Assembly: GCA_030549335.1 (NCBI GenBank)
Contig: JAUKPH010000018.1
Span: 682,001-746,000, forward strand
DNA from: Pontederia crassipes
Lineage: Eukaryota; Streptophyta; Magnoliopsida; Commelinales; Pontederiaceae
Direction: 5' to 3'
DNA length: 64,000 bases
The notes under the pieces are model-generated. The model made no database searches and was not told where the DNA came from. It was given only the letters and a program-made list of their open reading frames with translations. Position numbers and translations under genes: made by a program. Of the stretch, positions 46,233 through 57,121 are shown piece after piece (within the stretch, counting starts at the first letter, position 1; each line of letters starts with the position of its first letter).

Positions 46233-47315
46233 TTTGGTGCTGCTGGCTGTTTGATTATTGATCGAGCAATTAATTTCAATTATCCCATGGAATAACGGTA
46301 CTTATTTTGAGTATATCAGTTTATTGTTTTGAAAATTTGAGTCGAGAATTTATTTTAAGCCGTCCATAATTTTTAGAAGAAGTGAAATTTGATTTTGTTT
46401 TACTCAAAATATTTTTTAGAAAACGTTTGAACTTCCGCAATAAAGTCTTTGATTTTGTTTTACTCACTTAATGTTTACACTTTTTTTCACATATAAAATA
46501 AACGTATTTTTTTAAAAAAATTGTCTATCTTACAGTTCATTCGGGTTTAAAGATATATATGCACATAATAATACAACTTATATACCATTAATCAAACAAG
46601 TATTATGCTGCAAACTTCTTAACAAAGTATCACCTTTTTTAATGTTTTTATTTATTTTTCTAATTTTCCAAACACGTAAGATTAGTCTAAAAAAAAAGAG
46701 ATGCGTGGTGACTTGATCCTCTCGCATATAAAAGAGAACAGGCTGCCTCCTGAAATCAAGCATCTCTTGCCTATCCCAATCTCTTGCATATAAGGTTTAG
46801 TTCGTGCTAAGGTATTTTGTCGAGCTAAGTTTACGGAAGCTTCAGTTCAGTTCATGCTAGTGAAGAGATTAGAGATGGACATTTCCAAGTCAGCTTGCTT
46901 TACTTAGAATTTAGTAATTCCGTTGTATGTACCTGGTACAACAATCTAAATATTTTGATTATTTGGGACCCTTAGTCTTGGATATTCTGCCCTGTAATAT
47001 AAGTTTGGAGGTTGAAGATGTGATCTTCATTCATACTTTCTCTCTCCAATATAATCTTGTTGCCTCTCATGATTATTCTTTGTTTGGCATCCCCAGCGCA
47101 GCAGCAAAATTATGGCCACCTAGCGGGTTCTGAGATATATGTAATCAATTGCTTGTCATTTGATCTGACCTTTTAATATATCATGATGTATCAAGTCTTT
47201 GCATGCATCCCATCCTTTATAGTTCAAAATATCAGTTTGACACTATATAATCTTTAGATGAAATTTCCTAAACAAGAACAAAAAATATTGGGCAATGATA
47301 TACCGATCCTGCTGA
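46233..47315. other. Intergenic stretch
   Basis: 3' flank of the S-protein gene and AT-rich DNA. The frames at 46578-46763 and 46927-47133 have no family features. Confidence 0.5.
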
Positions 47316-47426
47316 TCATCCTCCTAAAAATTCTCCTAACATCTCACAATGGCATGAGATGTAATTTCATCAACTCTTAAACATGTTTTGCATATATGAG
47401 TGTTAGGAGGATTTTTAGGAGGATGA
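47316..47426. repeat. Short 26-bp inverted repeat element
   Basis: The left arm (tcatcctcctaaaaattctc...aaca, 47316-47341) and right arm (47401-47426) are inverted copies with one mismatch, around a 59-base loop. Size and structure fit a very short MITE; a hairpin transcript is also possible. Confidence 0.7.
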
Positions 47427-47739
47427 AACATTTTTCAAAAACATTTTAACCATCGCAACAGTATTAATTTAACAAGTCTTAACAATACAAACAAGCATTC
47501 TATCTCATCGTATCACATTCTGTTTTACGATATTTGAGAATCGCCGTCAATGCCTCGGCGTAGATCCGGGGTAATCCCTTGTAAATAATCAATTAAGAAT
47601 TTGCAGATAATGTACTAGCACAAAAATACAGTCATCGATTCTCCCGATAGGCCACAACTATCGCGAGCAAACATATTAATGACGAGGAACGCTTTTTTGC
47701 TATGCAACTAATACTTGTACTTGCTGTCCAAACCTGGCT

Positions 47740-48110
47740 GAGGAAGAGTTACGGGGAGTAAAATACAAATATGTCGATTCCACCCTTGGTTACTATATGT
47801 ATCGAATTATTCACAATAAATAAAAAGAAAAAGTAAGGCCATTCCATTTCGACAAAAGACCATACCCAAGTTCAATAGTTTTGCGTCCGCTATCCCAATC
47901 ATGATTTTCCTACCCCCGAGGGAAAGGTCCTTCCCTTTTTAGAAGGTTGTGGGCGAGGAGGGATTCGAACCCCCGACACCGTGGTTCGTGGCCACGTGCT
48001 CTAGCTACAGGACCCACCCCGTCTCCACTGAATCTGTTCCTGGGAGTACCCTAAAAAAGGAATCTTTCCTCTCAGCCATTTATTTTTCGGGTTAAGAAGA
48101 TGTAAAAGCG
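47740..48110. other. Nuclear insert of plastid DNA (NUPT)
   Basis: Around the trnR-like sequence, the flanking sequence (cccccgagggaaaggtcctt on one side, ttcctgggagtaccctaaaa on the other) is, from recall, plastid spacer next to trnR-ACG in the inverted repeat. Outer limits are uncertain. Confidence 0.65.
47951..48015 (-). pseudogene. trnR-ACG: Plastid trnR-ACG remnant
   Basis: On the minus strand it begins GGGTCCTGTAGCT and contains AGAGCACGTGG, an anticodon loop with ACG (CCACGAACC) and GGGGGTTCGAATCCC, the T arm. About nine bases of the D loop (the region between TAGCT and AGAGC) are missing, and the length is 65 instead of about 74. It cannot fold into a normal D arm, so it is a pseudogene. 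Confidence 0.85.
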
Positions 48111-49035
48111 TCTTTATCTCTATTTCTCTCTATAAGTAATAGTAAAGTAATAAGAACTGTGTCGTGTAATTTCATATAAGTATTTTATTTCATAAAAGTA
48201 TTTTATTTTAGTATTTAAATTTAAGTATAAATCATTTTTAACTAGAAATCCTTTTTGAATATAAAGAAAGAATTCAATTTGAAAATCACTTTAATTTTGA
48301 TCATCTCCTTTCTTTTGAATAGAATTTCATTCATTTTTTTTCGAAAACAAATAGGCTAGCCTAATCCTACATTACTATTTATTTATTTTAACTGATTGGA
48401 CTCCGTACATATAGTAATAGATTACTTAATTGCCTACAAAATCTCGAATGGTAAACTAAATGACAGTACGTGGTGTATGTAAATTAGATGACCCTTTCAC
48501 TACAAGAAATAATCTTGTTAATAATATTAACGGATAGTTTTTTCAAAAAAGTTACATGTATCTTTCTGGTACAATAAATATAGTAAATTATGTCAAATAA
48601 CCTTCAATTTTAATATTTTTTCAATATTATCTTTCAACTTTATTTTATAACAATAATATCCATCATCTTTTAACTCATTTCATGGAATGTCTTTTTCATC
48701 GTTGGTCGCCCGTTCTTGATTGCCCAGCTGACATGATGACATTCTCTCTCCGCCACGTAGGCAACTGTTTGATGTGGCACTGCCACACAGACGACCCTTC
48801 ACATTAGTACATTATTAAAAAATAAAATAAATATAAAATAGTAAATTTAAATTTAAATAAGAATATAATAATAATAAATTTCCCTCCACGCATACTGCCC
48901 TCCATCTAGGAAGGATGCACACTCTCACCGGCTGACGCTCGATGATCCTCCCCTCCGTGACTCCGTCGTAGAGAGAGGGCGAGTTCATGAGGCATGCTAA
49001 TACTCCCTCCACTATTTGTGGTCCTGTTCATGAGG
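48111..49035. other. AT-rich intergenic stretch
   Basis: No recognised coding sequence. A short tract at 48790-48880 is A/T-rich with aataata words. The LINE begins after this, without an ORF1 that I can see. Confidence 0.45.
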
Positions 49036-49054
49036 CCCCAAACAATTCTGAGTC

Positions 49055-49860
49055 ATGCACATGAACTGCAGGGGTGCTCTCAGGAACAAGATATGTGACG
49101 GACTAATTGATATTAATAAACATCATAGACCAGACATTATTTCTCTCGTGGAAACACATACCTCAATTCAAAATGCTAATAAAGTAGTTAAGAAACTTGG
49201 TAGTAGTTCAAAACATAGAAGCGTAGGTAGTTCAAACGCATCTGGTGGCATTCTCATTGCTTGGCAAAACAACGATATCAAGGTAACTTTCCTCCAGTCT
49301 GACCCACAAATATTACATCTAGCAATCTCTTATAATAATTTCTCCTATCTATTATGCTGCTTATATGCTAGTACTTCTCTTGTTACTTGCACTCCCCTAT
49401 AGAAATCACTTGAAAACTTAAATATTAGTGGCATACCTTGGATTATACTTGGAGACTTTAACTCCATTCTGTCACCCAAAGACAAGCGGGGAGGCGGGCC
49501 TTTTAACTTAACTAGATCAATCAGTACCCTGAGGAGTCTTATTTACACACATGGACTAATTGATGTTTACCTCATTGATAAAAAAATTTACTTGGTGTAA
49601 CAATCACAAGGGGCAGGCTATAATACTTTGTAAACTGGATAGAGTCCTTATTAATCAACACTGGCTAACTCAATTCCCAAACATCACACTGAGATCACTT
49701 GAGAGATGTGCTTCTAACGATGCCCCTCTCTTATTTTCACATCTAACCAAAACCCTCATCCTCGTAAACTATTCAAATATGAGCACTTTTGGTTCGAATA
49801 CTCTGAGCCTAAGTGTATTGTTCAATAAGAATGGACCAAATTAACTGATGGCACCTTACT
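49055..49860 (+). pseudogene. LINE endonuclease domain
   Basis: It begins MNCRGALRNKICDGLIDINK, the usual opening of plant L1 endonucleases, with the catalytic Glu block IISLVETHTS. It continues to GGILIAWQN. In another frame it reads the ILGDFNSI catalytic box near 49450, then FTWCNN and LDRVLIN near 49590-49650. The final SDH box is altered (SNDAPLLF near 49720). At least two frame changes and several stops make it inactive. Confidence 0.85.
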
Positions 49861-50334
49861 TATAACACTCAATGCTATAAGAAGTAATACTCTAAGATGG
49901 AACAAGATAGACTTGGAGAAACTTGAACATATAGTTAAAAATGTAAAAGAGGAAATAAACAAATTAGATTTAAAAGACTCAACCCAACATCTCTCAGATC
50001 ATGAGCTCAATATTCTAAGGTCTCTATATGGCCTCCACTCTGCTCTACTTATACAAATAAGTATTAAATGGTGGAGTAATGCAAGAACTCAGTGGCAAAG
50101 AAATGGTGATAAAAACACTCCATTCATCTCACTACCAACATTAAACAAAAGAAGAATTTGATCAATGCTATCAAAGATCAATCTGGAAAGTTGGATGACT
50201 GATGCACATGAAATTCAAAATTGCTCTATGCATCATTAAAATCCCTATGGGCCTAGGTACTCTCATCCAGAACGATTCAAATAATTGGTCGACCCTCCCA
50301 TCTCTATCTCCTGTGTGCCTCCAATCCATACTCA

Positions 50335-51422
50335 CCTATTAATCATAGTGACATAAAAAATTGTCTTTGGTCCATGGCCCATGGGAAAGCTCCTAGGTTG
50401 GATGGCTTTACTATTGAATTCTATAGGCATAATTAGGATGTTGTTGGCCCAAAAATATCTGAATACATCATTATCTTTTTCCAGACTGCCACACTCCCTA
50501 CACATTGGAACCACACTTAACTAAAGAACAATCTAGTATGTCTCTAATTTTAAACACATTGCCCTATGCAATGTCCTGTATAGGGTGATATCTAAGCTTC
50601 TTGCCAACAAAATTAAACTAACTCTATAAGATATCATAGACCTAGTCCAATTGGCTTATGTGACAAAGAGATCAATCTAAGACAACATCATGATTGCCCA
50701 AGAAATTTCACATAGCATGAAAACTAGTAGAAAGAAAAACATTTTGGAAAAAGCTTTAGATAGAGTCTCTTGGCAGACCATTCTTATTGCTCTCTCGCTT
50801 ATGAACTTTCCTCCTAAGCTTATCTCATGGGTTAAAACATGCGTCACCACAACTTCCTTTTCATGTACTATTAATTGCCAACCATCATTATCCCTTAATG
50901 CTGCTTGTGGCATCAGGCGGGGGACCAATTTCCCCCTGTCTCTTCATAATCGTCTCCCAGGTATTTTCCACGCTCATGAGAAGGGCTGAGGAGCTAGCCT
51001 CATTGAAACCTTTCACTATCAATCAATTCTCAATAGATCATATTCTTTTTGCTGATGACATCCTAATATCTATGGCTTCCACACAGCCCAATTGTAGAAC
51101 TCTCAAGCAGATCTTTAACTTTATGGGGACCTTACAAATAAAAAAAATTAACTTCTCAAAATCTGAAATTTACTTCCCACCAAAGTTCAACCTCACCAAG
51201 AAACACAAGATCCTCAATACTCTTTGTATGAAAAATCTGGTTCCTTCCCATTTACCTATTTGGGAACCCCCATCTCCCATAAGTACAACACTACGAGATC
51301 AAGCTGCCTTACTAAATAACATTACTAATAAACTATCTGGTTTGAAAGCCAAGTCATTATCACAAGCTGATAGAACTACCTTGATCCACTTTGTCCTCAA
51401 CTTAATCCCAATCTACCTGTAA
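50335..51422 (+). pseudogene. LINE reverse transcriptase domain
   Basis: The first readable block is MAHGKAPRLDGFTIEFY (near 50370-50420). RT motifs continue in the frame at 50690-50930 (ALDRVSWQTILIAL, CGIRRGT). A frameshift near 50925 leads into 50898-51422 with SPCLFIIVSQ, then HILFADDILI, the FADD catalytic box, and FSKSEIYFPP. The split and the earlier stops make it non-functional. Confidence 0.88.
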
Positions 51423-51664
51423 ACTATGTTTACATTTCAAATGGTCTAATTGAATCATTAGAGAAAGGTAGCAAGAGAGGTCTACACTTGATCAATGAAA
51501 CACTATTAGGCTCCCTAAATGTAGAGGTGGGCTGGGTATCAAAAGACTAACTACACTCAAAATTGCCTTATTAGCTAAATGTGTCTTGGCTGTACTGAAT
51601 GGGAATCATGACCTATGGACGTCATTGTGCCTTAGTAAATATGGCCTATTCATCCTTGGTCATG

Positions 51665-51866
51665 CTCCAATTCAGTTCACAGCATGGCCTGGTCCTAGAG
51701 ATTAATAACTGAAACTCTAAGCAAAATAAAAATATGACTTAGAAAACTCATAGGTAATGGTACCACTCCAATTCAGTTCACAGCATGGCCTGGTCCTAGA
51801 GATTAATAACTAAAACTCTAAGCAAAATAAAAATATGACTTAGAAAACTCATAGGTAATGGTACCA
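51665..51866 (+). repeat. 101-bp tandem duplication in the LINE
   Basis: Two copies (51665-51765 and 51766-51866) begin ctccaattcagttcacagca and end gtaatggtacca, with one visible difference (aactgaaac versus aactaaaac). The near-identity points to a recent slippage or unequal-exchange event after the LINE inserted. Confidence 0.95.
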
Positions 51867-53354
51867 GAACAATGGTAATGATTGACCCCTAGATGTTTAA
51901 TACTCCCTTGACATAGAAATTAACTTTTATCAATATGGATCAAGACTTCTCTAATCTATATGATCTATTTTTTCAAGCTGATTGGAACATTCATTTGCTT
52001 CGGTCTTACTTTGCCCCCTCTTTAGTTGAGAAAATTATATCCATTCATATCCCTGCATGTCCTTGGGATGACTACTAGTTTTGGGAGCCTGACTCTCATG
52101 GTATCCCTCATGCAAAGTCAATAATAAGACACATGAAGAGCCGACTATCATTCCTAACATTGGTCAAGACCTGAGATGGAGGGGTTGTGGCACATTAAGG
52201 CTGTAACGTATGCAAAATTTCATATAAGAAAAAAAGATTCAAAATTTAAATTTAATGCAATTAATGAAAGAAATCAAAATGTGAAATCAATGAATTTAAT
52301 GGAGGAATCAATTGAAATCAATGTCATTAATGGGGGAATTCAAATTGAAAATTAATTGAAATCAATTCTTAAAGAAGGAAATGAATTCAAAAATAAGGAA
52401 TTAAATGACATTAATAAGAGGAAATCAAGAATCAAACGTAAATTGTAATTAAGGAAGGAGTTCAAAAGAATCAAAACATGGAAGAATACAAAAAGGGGAA
52501 AGGATTTAAAATTCGAAACATATAAGGGCCAGCAAATTTCATCAACACGGATATGGAAAGAATTCAAACGCAAATTAAATTCAGGAGAAGAAAAGATCAG
52601 AAGAGGAAGGGAATTCGAAATTTAATTCAAATCAAATAAATAGAATTAAAGCGCCGAGGGATCCAAAAGAGAAAGAGATTTGAATTCGAACACACATTGT
52701 GTAACATCTAACAAGAATCAACACAAATATGGAAAGAATTTAAATGCTAAATCAAATTCAGATCATGGGAGGAGCAAGAAAGGAAAGAGATTTGAAATAA
52801 AAGGGAAGAAGGAAACGATGAACAATAAATGGAGAGAGAGAGAGATTTCCTTCCCGACTGATCCCCCGATTTGCTCCCCGATTCCTCCTCTGATTCGGCC
52901 AGAGAAAAGCTATAAGAGGAGGAGAGGATTCCCCATGCTCCCCTCTTGGATCTCCTAGGACCGGCCCCCACAATAAGCCCTATGTTCTTCCTCTTCTCCG
53001 GCGGACTGTGCGCGCACGCAGGGACGAAGGGTCGATCCGGCGGACGTCGGCGCACAGCAGTCCTCCACCAACGCACTCGTGAAGGCCGGTCGTACCCTCC
53101 TCGTCAGCCAAGAACCATCGGAGCTAGAGAAGATGACGCAGGGATCGTCGGCGAATGGAAAATGATCGAAAAAGGTACCTTAGACATTTAATCCCCATAG
53201 GCAATAAATTATTGATCATATCATGTGTATAATGATTTCTCTGATCTAGAGATTTTAGACTACACTTTTTGTATAGTAACCGTCGCGATCCGACGGTCGG
53301 AAGTCGGCCAAAAAAGAAGAAAACAATCAGCGGCTCTGTTCTGGCCGCATAATC

Positions 53355-53656
53355 GGTCGACCGATCGGATGAAACAAAGGTGTGTCCGTCTGGAACGGTC
53401 GACCAATCCGACGATGATGGTCGACCGATGATGAGGCGCAGGTATGTCGTTAAGAGCGGTCGACCAGTTCAAGAAGATCGATCAACCGGCTCGACAAGGC
53501 ACATGCGTGTTCGTCAGGAGCAGTCGACCGATCCATGGTGGACGGTCGACCGATTCGGTACGAAAGAATGGTCGACCGGCCAATGGGAGCGGTCGACCGA
53601 TCCAAAGGGGGTGGTCGACCGGTCTAATAAGATCGGTCTAATAAGAACGGTCGACC
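53355..53656. repeat. GGTCGACC palindrome array 4 (~21-22-bp period)
   Basis: Cores start at 53355, 53397, 53419, 53458, 53480, 53522, 53544, 53570, 53591, 53613 and 53649. Steps are 42, 22, 39, 22, 42, 22, 26, 21, 22 and 36; eight of the ten fit one or two units of 21-22 well, while 26 and 36 deviate. Most cores are exact GGTCGACC, with CGG or CCG extensions; linkers are unrelated to each other. Confidence 0.85.
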
Positions 53657-54509
53657 GGTCCAGGGACAGAGAGAATTTCAAATCGATTCTAAAGTACAAA
53701 CACTGATCCGATCCGAGTTGAACCCCGACTCGGCCTGAGCCACGTACATGGATTATAAACAGAAGACCCGACTCGGGTTTCCTTTATCTGGTTCGGGCTC
53801 TATTACAAAAGACGTAAATGACCTTTTTGGATTCGAACTTCATAGTTGGGCCCCATTTTTTGTTAGGCCCACTAGAGGCCATGTCCAATATAGTACAAAA
53901 TGTAATGGGCCTTTCTCACTCAGGAAAAGGGGTCTGACTTTACCCTTTTTCTCTGATCCATGATTTCTACATTCTATAGATGATTAACAATGTAAGTAAA
54001 GCAAAGATGAAATTATGGGATTGCCATGTGCCGTCCCAAAGTACATATCACAGAGGCCAACATGTGGGTGTTAATAGCCCCACCATGGTCAACGTCATGA
54101 TGCCCCACTATGACGGTATCATACCATTGCATAGAGAGAGGTGGGTAGCTAAGTTGAGGAGATAGCGAATGGACTTCAATGACCACTGTTTCTGAGACTA
54201 CAAGGTCTTCTCCCACCTGTGTCTCAAAAAAGGGTGATGCATTCGTTACACTCCTTCCCTCAGATAATATAATATTGAGCTAGAGGGCTAGGTAGCTAAC
54301 TGAAGAGACAGTGAACCTACAGGTTCTTAAATGACCACTGTTCCTGGGGTGTAGGTCCTCTCCCACCTACATTCCGAATTGGGTGACGCGTTTTCGCACC
54401 CCTTTTCTTTTATGGGCTTACTGACTTTACAGATTCAGAGAGGCACATCTGTCATCCCAACCTAATAAAGTCGAGCTCGCATAGAACAACAAACTTCAAG
54501 GACTGTATA

Positions 54510-55080
54510 GTAATGTAAAAGATTTAGTATAACTCATGGTAAAGTATGTAAAGTAAAGCACGGTAAAGCATGATAAAATAAAGTATAGTTTAATAAAGTG
54601 TAGTATGGTAAAGTACAGTAATGCATAGCAAAGAATTGTATGACAAAGTATAGCAAAGTATGGCAAAGTAATGTATGCCAAAGTATAGAGTATGACATAG
54701 TAAAGACAAAGCAAAGTTACAGAAGAGAATAGAGTATGGATATAGTAAAGAATAAGGTATGGACATAATGATTCATTGCCTTATGTAAAAGTATAGCAAA
54801 GCATGACAAAGTAAAGCATAATAAAGTAAAGCATAGTACAGCATGACACAATACAATAGAGCATAGTAAAGTAAAGTACATTAAGCATGATAAAGTAAAA
54901 CATAGCAAAGTGTTGCAAATAGCAAAGCATGGAAAAATAATGTATTCGAAAGTATAGCAAAGTATGTCAAAGTAATGTATAGCAAAGTATAGAGTTTGAC
55001 ATAGTAAAGACAAAGCAAAGTTACGGAAGAGAGTAGAGCATGGACATAGTAAAGAATGAAATATAGTTATGATGATTTAT
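54510..55080. repeat. AAAGTA-rich cryptic satellite tract
   Basis: The words aaagta, aaagca, tagcaaagtatg and tgacaaagta recur every 5-12 bases for about 570 bases. Larger blocks such as tatagcaaagtat[g/a].caaagtaatgtat repeat within it, and 54700-54770 resembles 55010-55080. It gives poly-Leu/Tyr/Cys frames on the minus strand that are not genes. Confidence 0.8.
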
Positions 55081-55723
55081 TGCCTTGTGCAACTAAAGTA
55101 TTGATTATAATGAGAAAAGAAGAGATTATCTGTCCATAGTAAAGTATGTCATTGCTTATCTGTTATTGATTCAAGCACGTTTTGATTATTAATTTATAGC
55201 CTATGATTCTATTGTACTGGACATTTTCACTCACGGGTATTCGATGCCCCTGCAATTGGGATTTTGCAGGTGAGAATCTTGCCTAAAGAGGAGTGATGGA
55301 GAACACAGTGCTCAAGGGTTACTGCACATGACTCATTGCACTCAATAATGTTTTTCGTTTGTAATTGAATTATTTGAATAATTTATCTCTACATCAGAAG
55401 GTTATTATGGTCTTTTTTGTTGTAATCAAATATGTTATCATTGTCGAGATTTTATTGGATATTATTGTCATTGCCCACTTACTTGTGGACTGCAATAAAT
55501 GTTTAGTGTCCTTTGATATTCCAACTATTCCGTAATAAAGTATATTTTCACCTTTCGCAATAAAGTTCGTACTTATTTTATTATTTCAATTGTTGCCACG
55601 TATACAAACTATTGAATGGTCAATGTCATAGTATGGTCAATAGTGTAGTAGGCAGTGTAGTGCTTCCGGGGTCAACCTGACTGCTTACGTGGCAGGAGCG
55701 GCAATTTTGGGGGCGTTATAGTT

Positions 55724-55736
55724 TGGTATCAGAGCC
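55724..55736 (+). other. Primer-binding site (tRNA-iMet type)
   Basis: TGGTATCAGAGCC starts four bases after the LTR end at 55720 and matches the plant initiator-Met primer site exactly. Confidence 0.93.
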
Positions 55737-55924
55737 TAAGTTCTTGGCTCCCCATTGGTCATAGTAGAGTATAGGTCATTGCATTGTCAATTATCGTTCA
55801 TAGTGTTCCATGGTGACAGTAAAGTCATATGCAAGCTTCATGAGCATCTGCGACTCTACTCCTCAAGTAAGTACCAAATGAATTCCTTACTTATAGACTT
55901 TTTATTTAGTCACATTGTTATATA

Positions 55925-56395
55925 GATGCCTCCTTGAATACTGATGGCTCATTCCTTGGGCCATAGGAGGTTACATCCTGCCCTAACGCTAATGGTATCT
56001 GCATTCTTGCATGGGCCACACACAAGCATTTCCTCTCTACCCTGAAAGCTAAAGCGTGGGCGTTGCGGTGTACCTTGATCACTTGCAAGGAGAGGATCTA
56101 CCTAGACATACTATACAGATCACACTCTTCAACCCTGCTAGTGGCTCTACATAATCCAACGGCTTCCTCATGGCACATTAGAAGCATCATTGACGACATC
56201 ATGGTCTTAATCAAATCTTTTGAAACATTTCAACCAAGACACATAAATAGAAAATTCAATATAATAGCTGATTTTTGGGTGAAGCAAGGATGTTCCTTAG
56301 CATCCTTGCTTCAGACTTTGTGTGGATTGGAGATACACCCATTCATCTCACCCAAATCATGTCGGAGAACCAATATGCTTTAATTTAATGGTATG
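55925..56395 (+). pseudogene. LINE RNase H domain (3' part of split LINE)
   Basis: It opens with DASLNTDGSFLG, the usual NTDGS box, followed by a stop. The frame at 56063-56383 continues with RCTLITCKERIYLDILYRS, LLVALHNPTASSW and HINRKFNIIADFWVKQG, where HxxRxxNxxAD is the conserved end of plant LINE RNase H. The A tract follows about 20 bases after the frame ends. Confidence 0.85.
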
Positions 56396-56565
56396 CATCT
56401 TCCTTTAAAAAAAAAAGGTGTTGACGGAGGTCATGCACGCCATCCATCATGAAAAGCTCACCACAAAAACTGCGAGAAGGTCAAGGGTCATTCCTCAGAG
56501 CATCTACATACTTGCAGGGGAGCCAACCATGAAAGAAAATTATTATAATATACAGCATGCTACCA

Positions 56566-56793
56566 TTGTTGACTTAAATTAATTTTTATTGAATAAATTT
56601 CATGCAAAAAAATGTTTCTTGTGTTGCTTAGCATGATTCGTATCCTATGGTAAAAAATACCTTATGTATATAATTTTAAAAGGATGTATTATGGCTCTCA
56701 CGTTGCCATTCACTGCACGTAGTCTAAATTAATTTACTTATATGATCATATCAAGTGGTTACATTTCTTTAACCTCAAGGAAGAAAATTATTT
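56566..56793 (+). repeat. Near-perfect 228-bp direct repeat, copy 1
   Basis: Begins ttgttgacttaaattaattt and ends ggaagaaaattattt. It is matched 328 bases downstream with only one obvious difference (cactgcacg versus cactacacg). Confidence 0.95.
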
Positions 56794-56893
56794 TTATTGA
56801 ATAATTAATTTACTTATTTTATTGAATAAGTAAATTAATTTTATTGAATAAGTAAATTAATTTTATTGAATAAGAAAATTAATTTACTTATTT
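56794..56893. repeat. Short repeats between the direct-repeat copies
   Basis: Three or four copies of a ttttattgaataagtaaattaa unit (about 25 bases) fill the space between the two 228-base copies. Confidence 0.8.
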
Positions 56894-57121
56894 TTGTTGA
56901 CTTAAATTAATTTTTATTGAATAAATTTCATGCAAAAAAATGTTTCTTGTGTTGCTTAGCATGATTCGTATCCTATGGTAAAAAATACCTTATGTATATA
57001 ATTTTAAAAGGATGTATTATGGCTCTCACGTTGCCATTCACTACACGTAGTCTAAATTAATTTACTTATATGATCATATCAAGTGGTTACATTTCTTTAA
57101 CCTCAAGGAAGAAAATTATTT
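56894..57121 (+). repeat. Near-perfect 228-bp direct repeat, copy 2
   Basis: Counterpart of 56566-56793. The pair lies just after the LINE tail and may be a recent tandem duplication of 328 bases. Confidence 0.95.

Larger units (their letters stand above)
52202..55736 (+). mobile_element. Gypsy-type LTR (3.5 kb) with PBS inside the LINE
   Basis: It starts TGTAACG at 52202 and ends GGGGGCGTTATA at 55720, the inverse partner of the start. A primer-binding site follows at 55724. The element's coding region and other LTR are absent, so the rest was deleted or lost by recombination. LINE sequence resumes no later than 55925. The LTR contains the largest palindrome array (53355-53656), GACTCGG-rich blocks near 53720 and a long AAAGTA-like tract. 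Confidence 0.78.
49040..56416 (+). mobile_element. L1-type LINE, 5'-truncated, split by an LTR insertion
   Basis: In order on the plus strand: AP-type endonuclease (49055-49860), RT (about 50330-51420), then after a 3.5-kb foreign LTR an RNase H domain (about 55925-56395) and an A tract at 56406-56416 marking the 3' end. RNase H after RT is typical of many plant L1 elements. ORF1 is not found upstream, so the 5' end is probably truncated. Stops and frameshifts occur throughout. Confidence 0.85.

Noticed and set aside
47951..48015. Functional tRNA-Arg gene
   Set aside because: The D arm is deleted and the surrounding DNA looks plastid-derived, so it is a relic.
53355..53656. CRISPR-like array of short palindromic repeats with variable spacers
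   Set aside because: The core is only 8-10 bases, spacing is about 22, and it lies in an LTR of a plant nuclear genome with no cas genes; the resemblance is superficial.
53380..53706. Open frames reading VDRS or STGS repeats
   Set aside because: They arise because a near-21-base period keeps the palindrome in frame; both strands and several frames are open at once and no family is matched.
54496..55013. Leu/Tyr/Cys-rich minus frames resembling membrane proteins
   Set aside because: Translation of the AAAGTA cryptic repeat.
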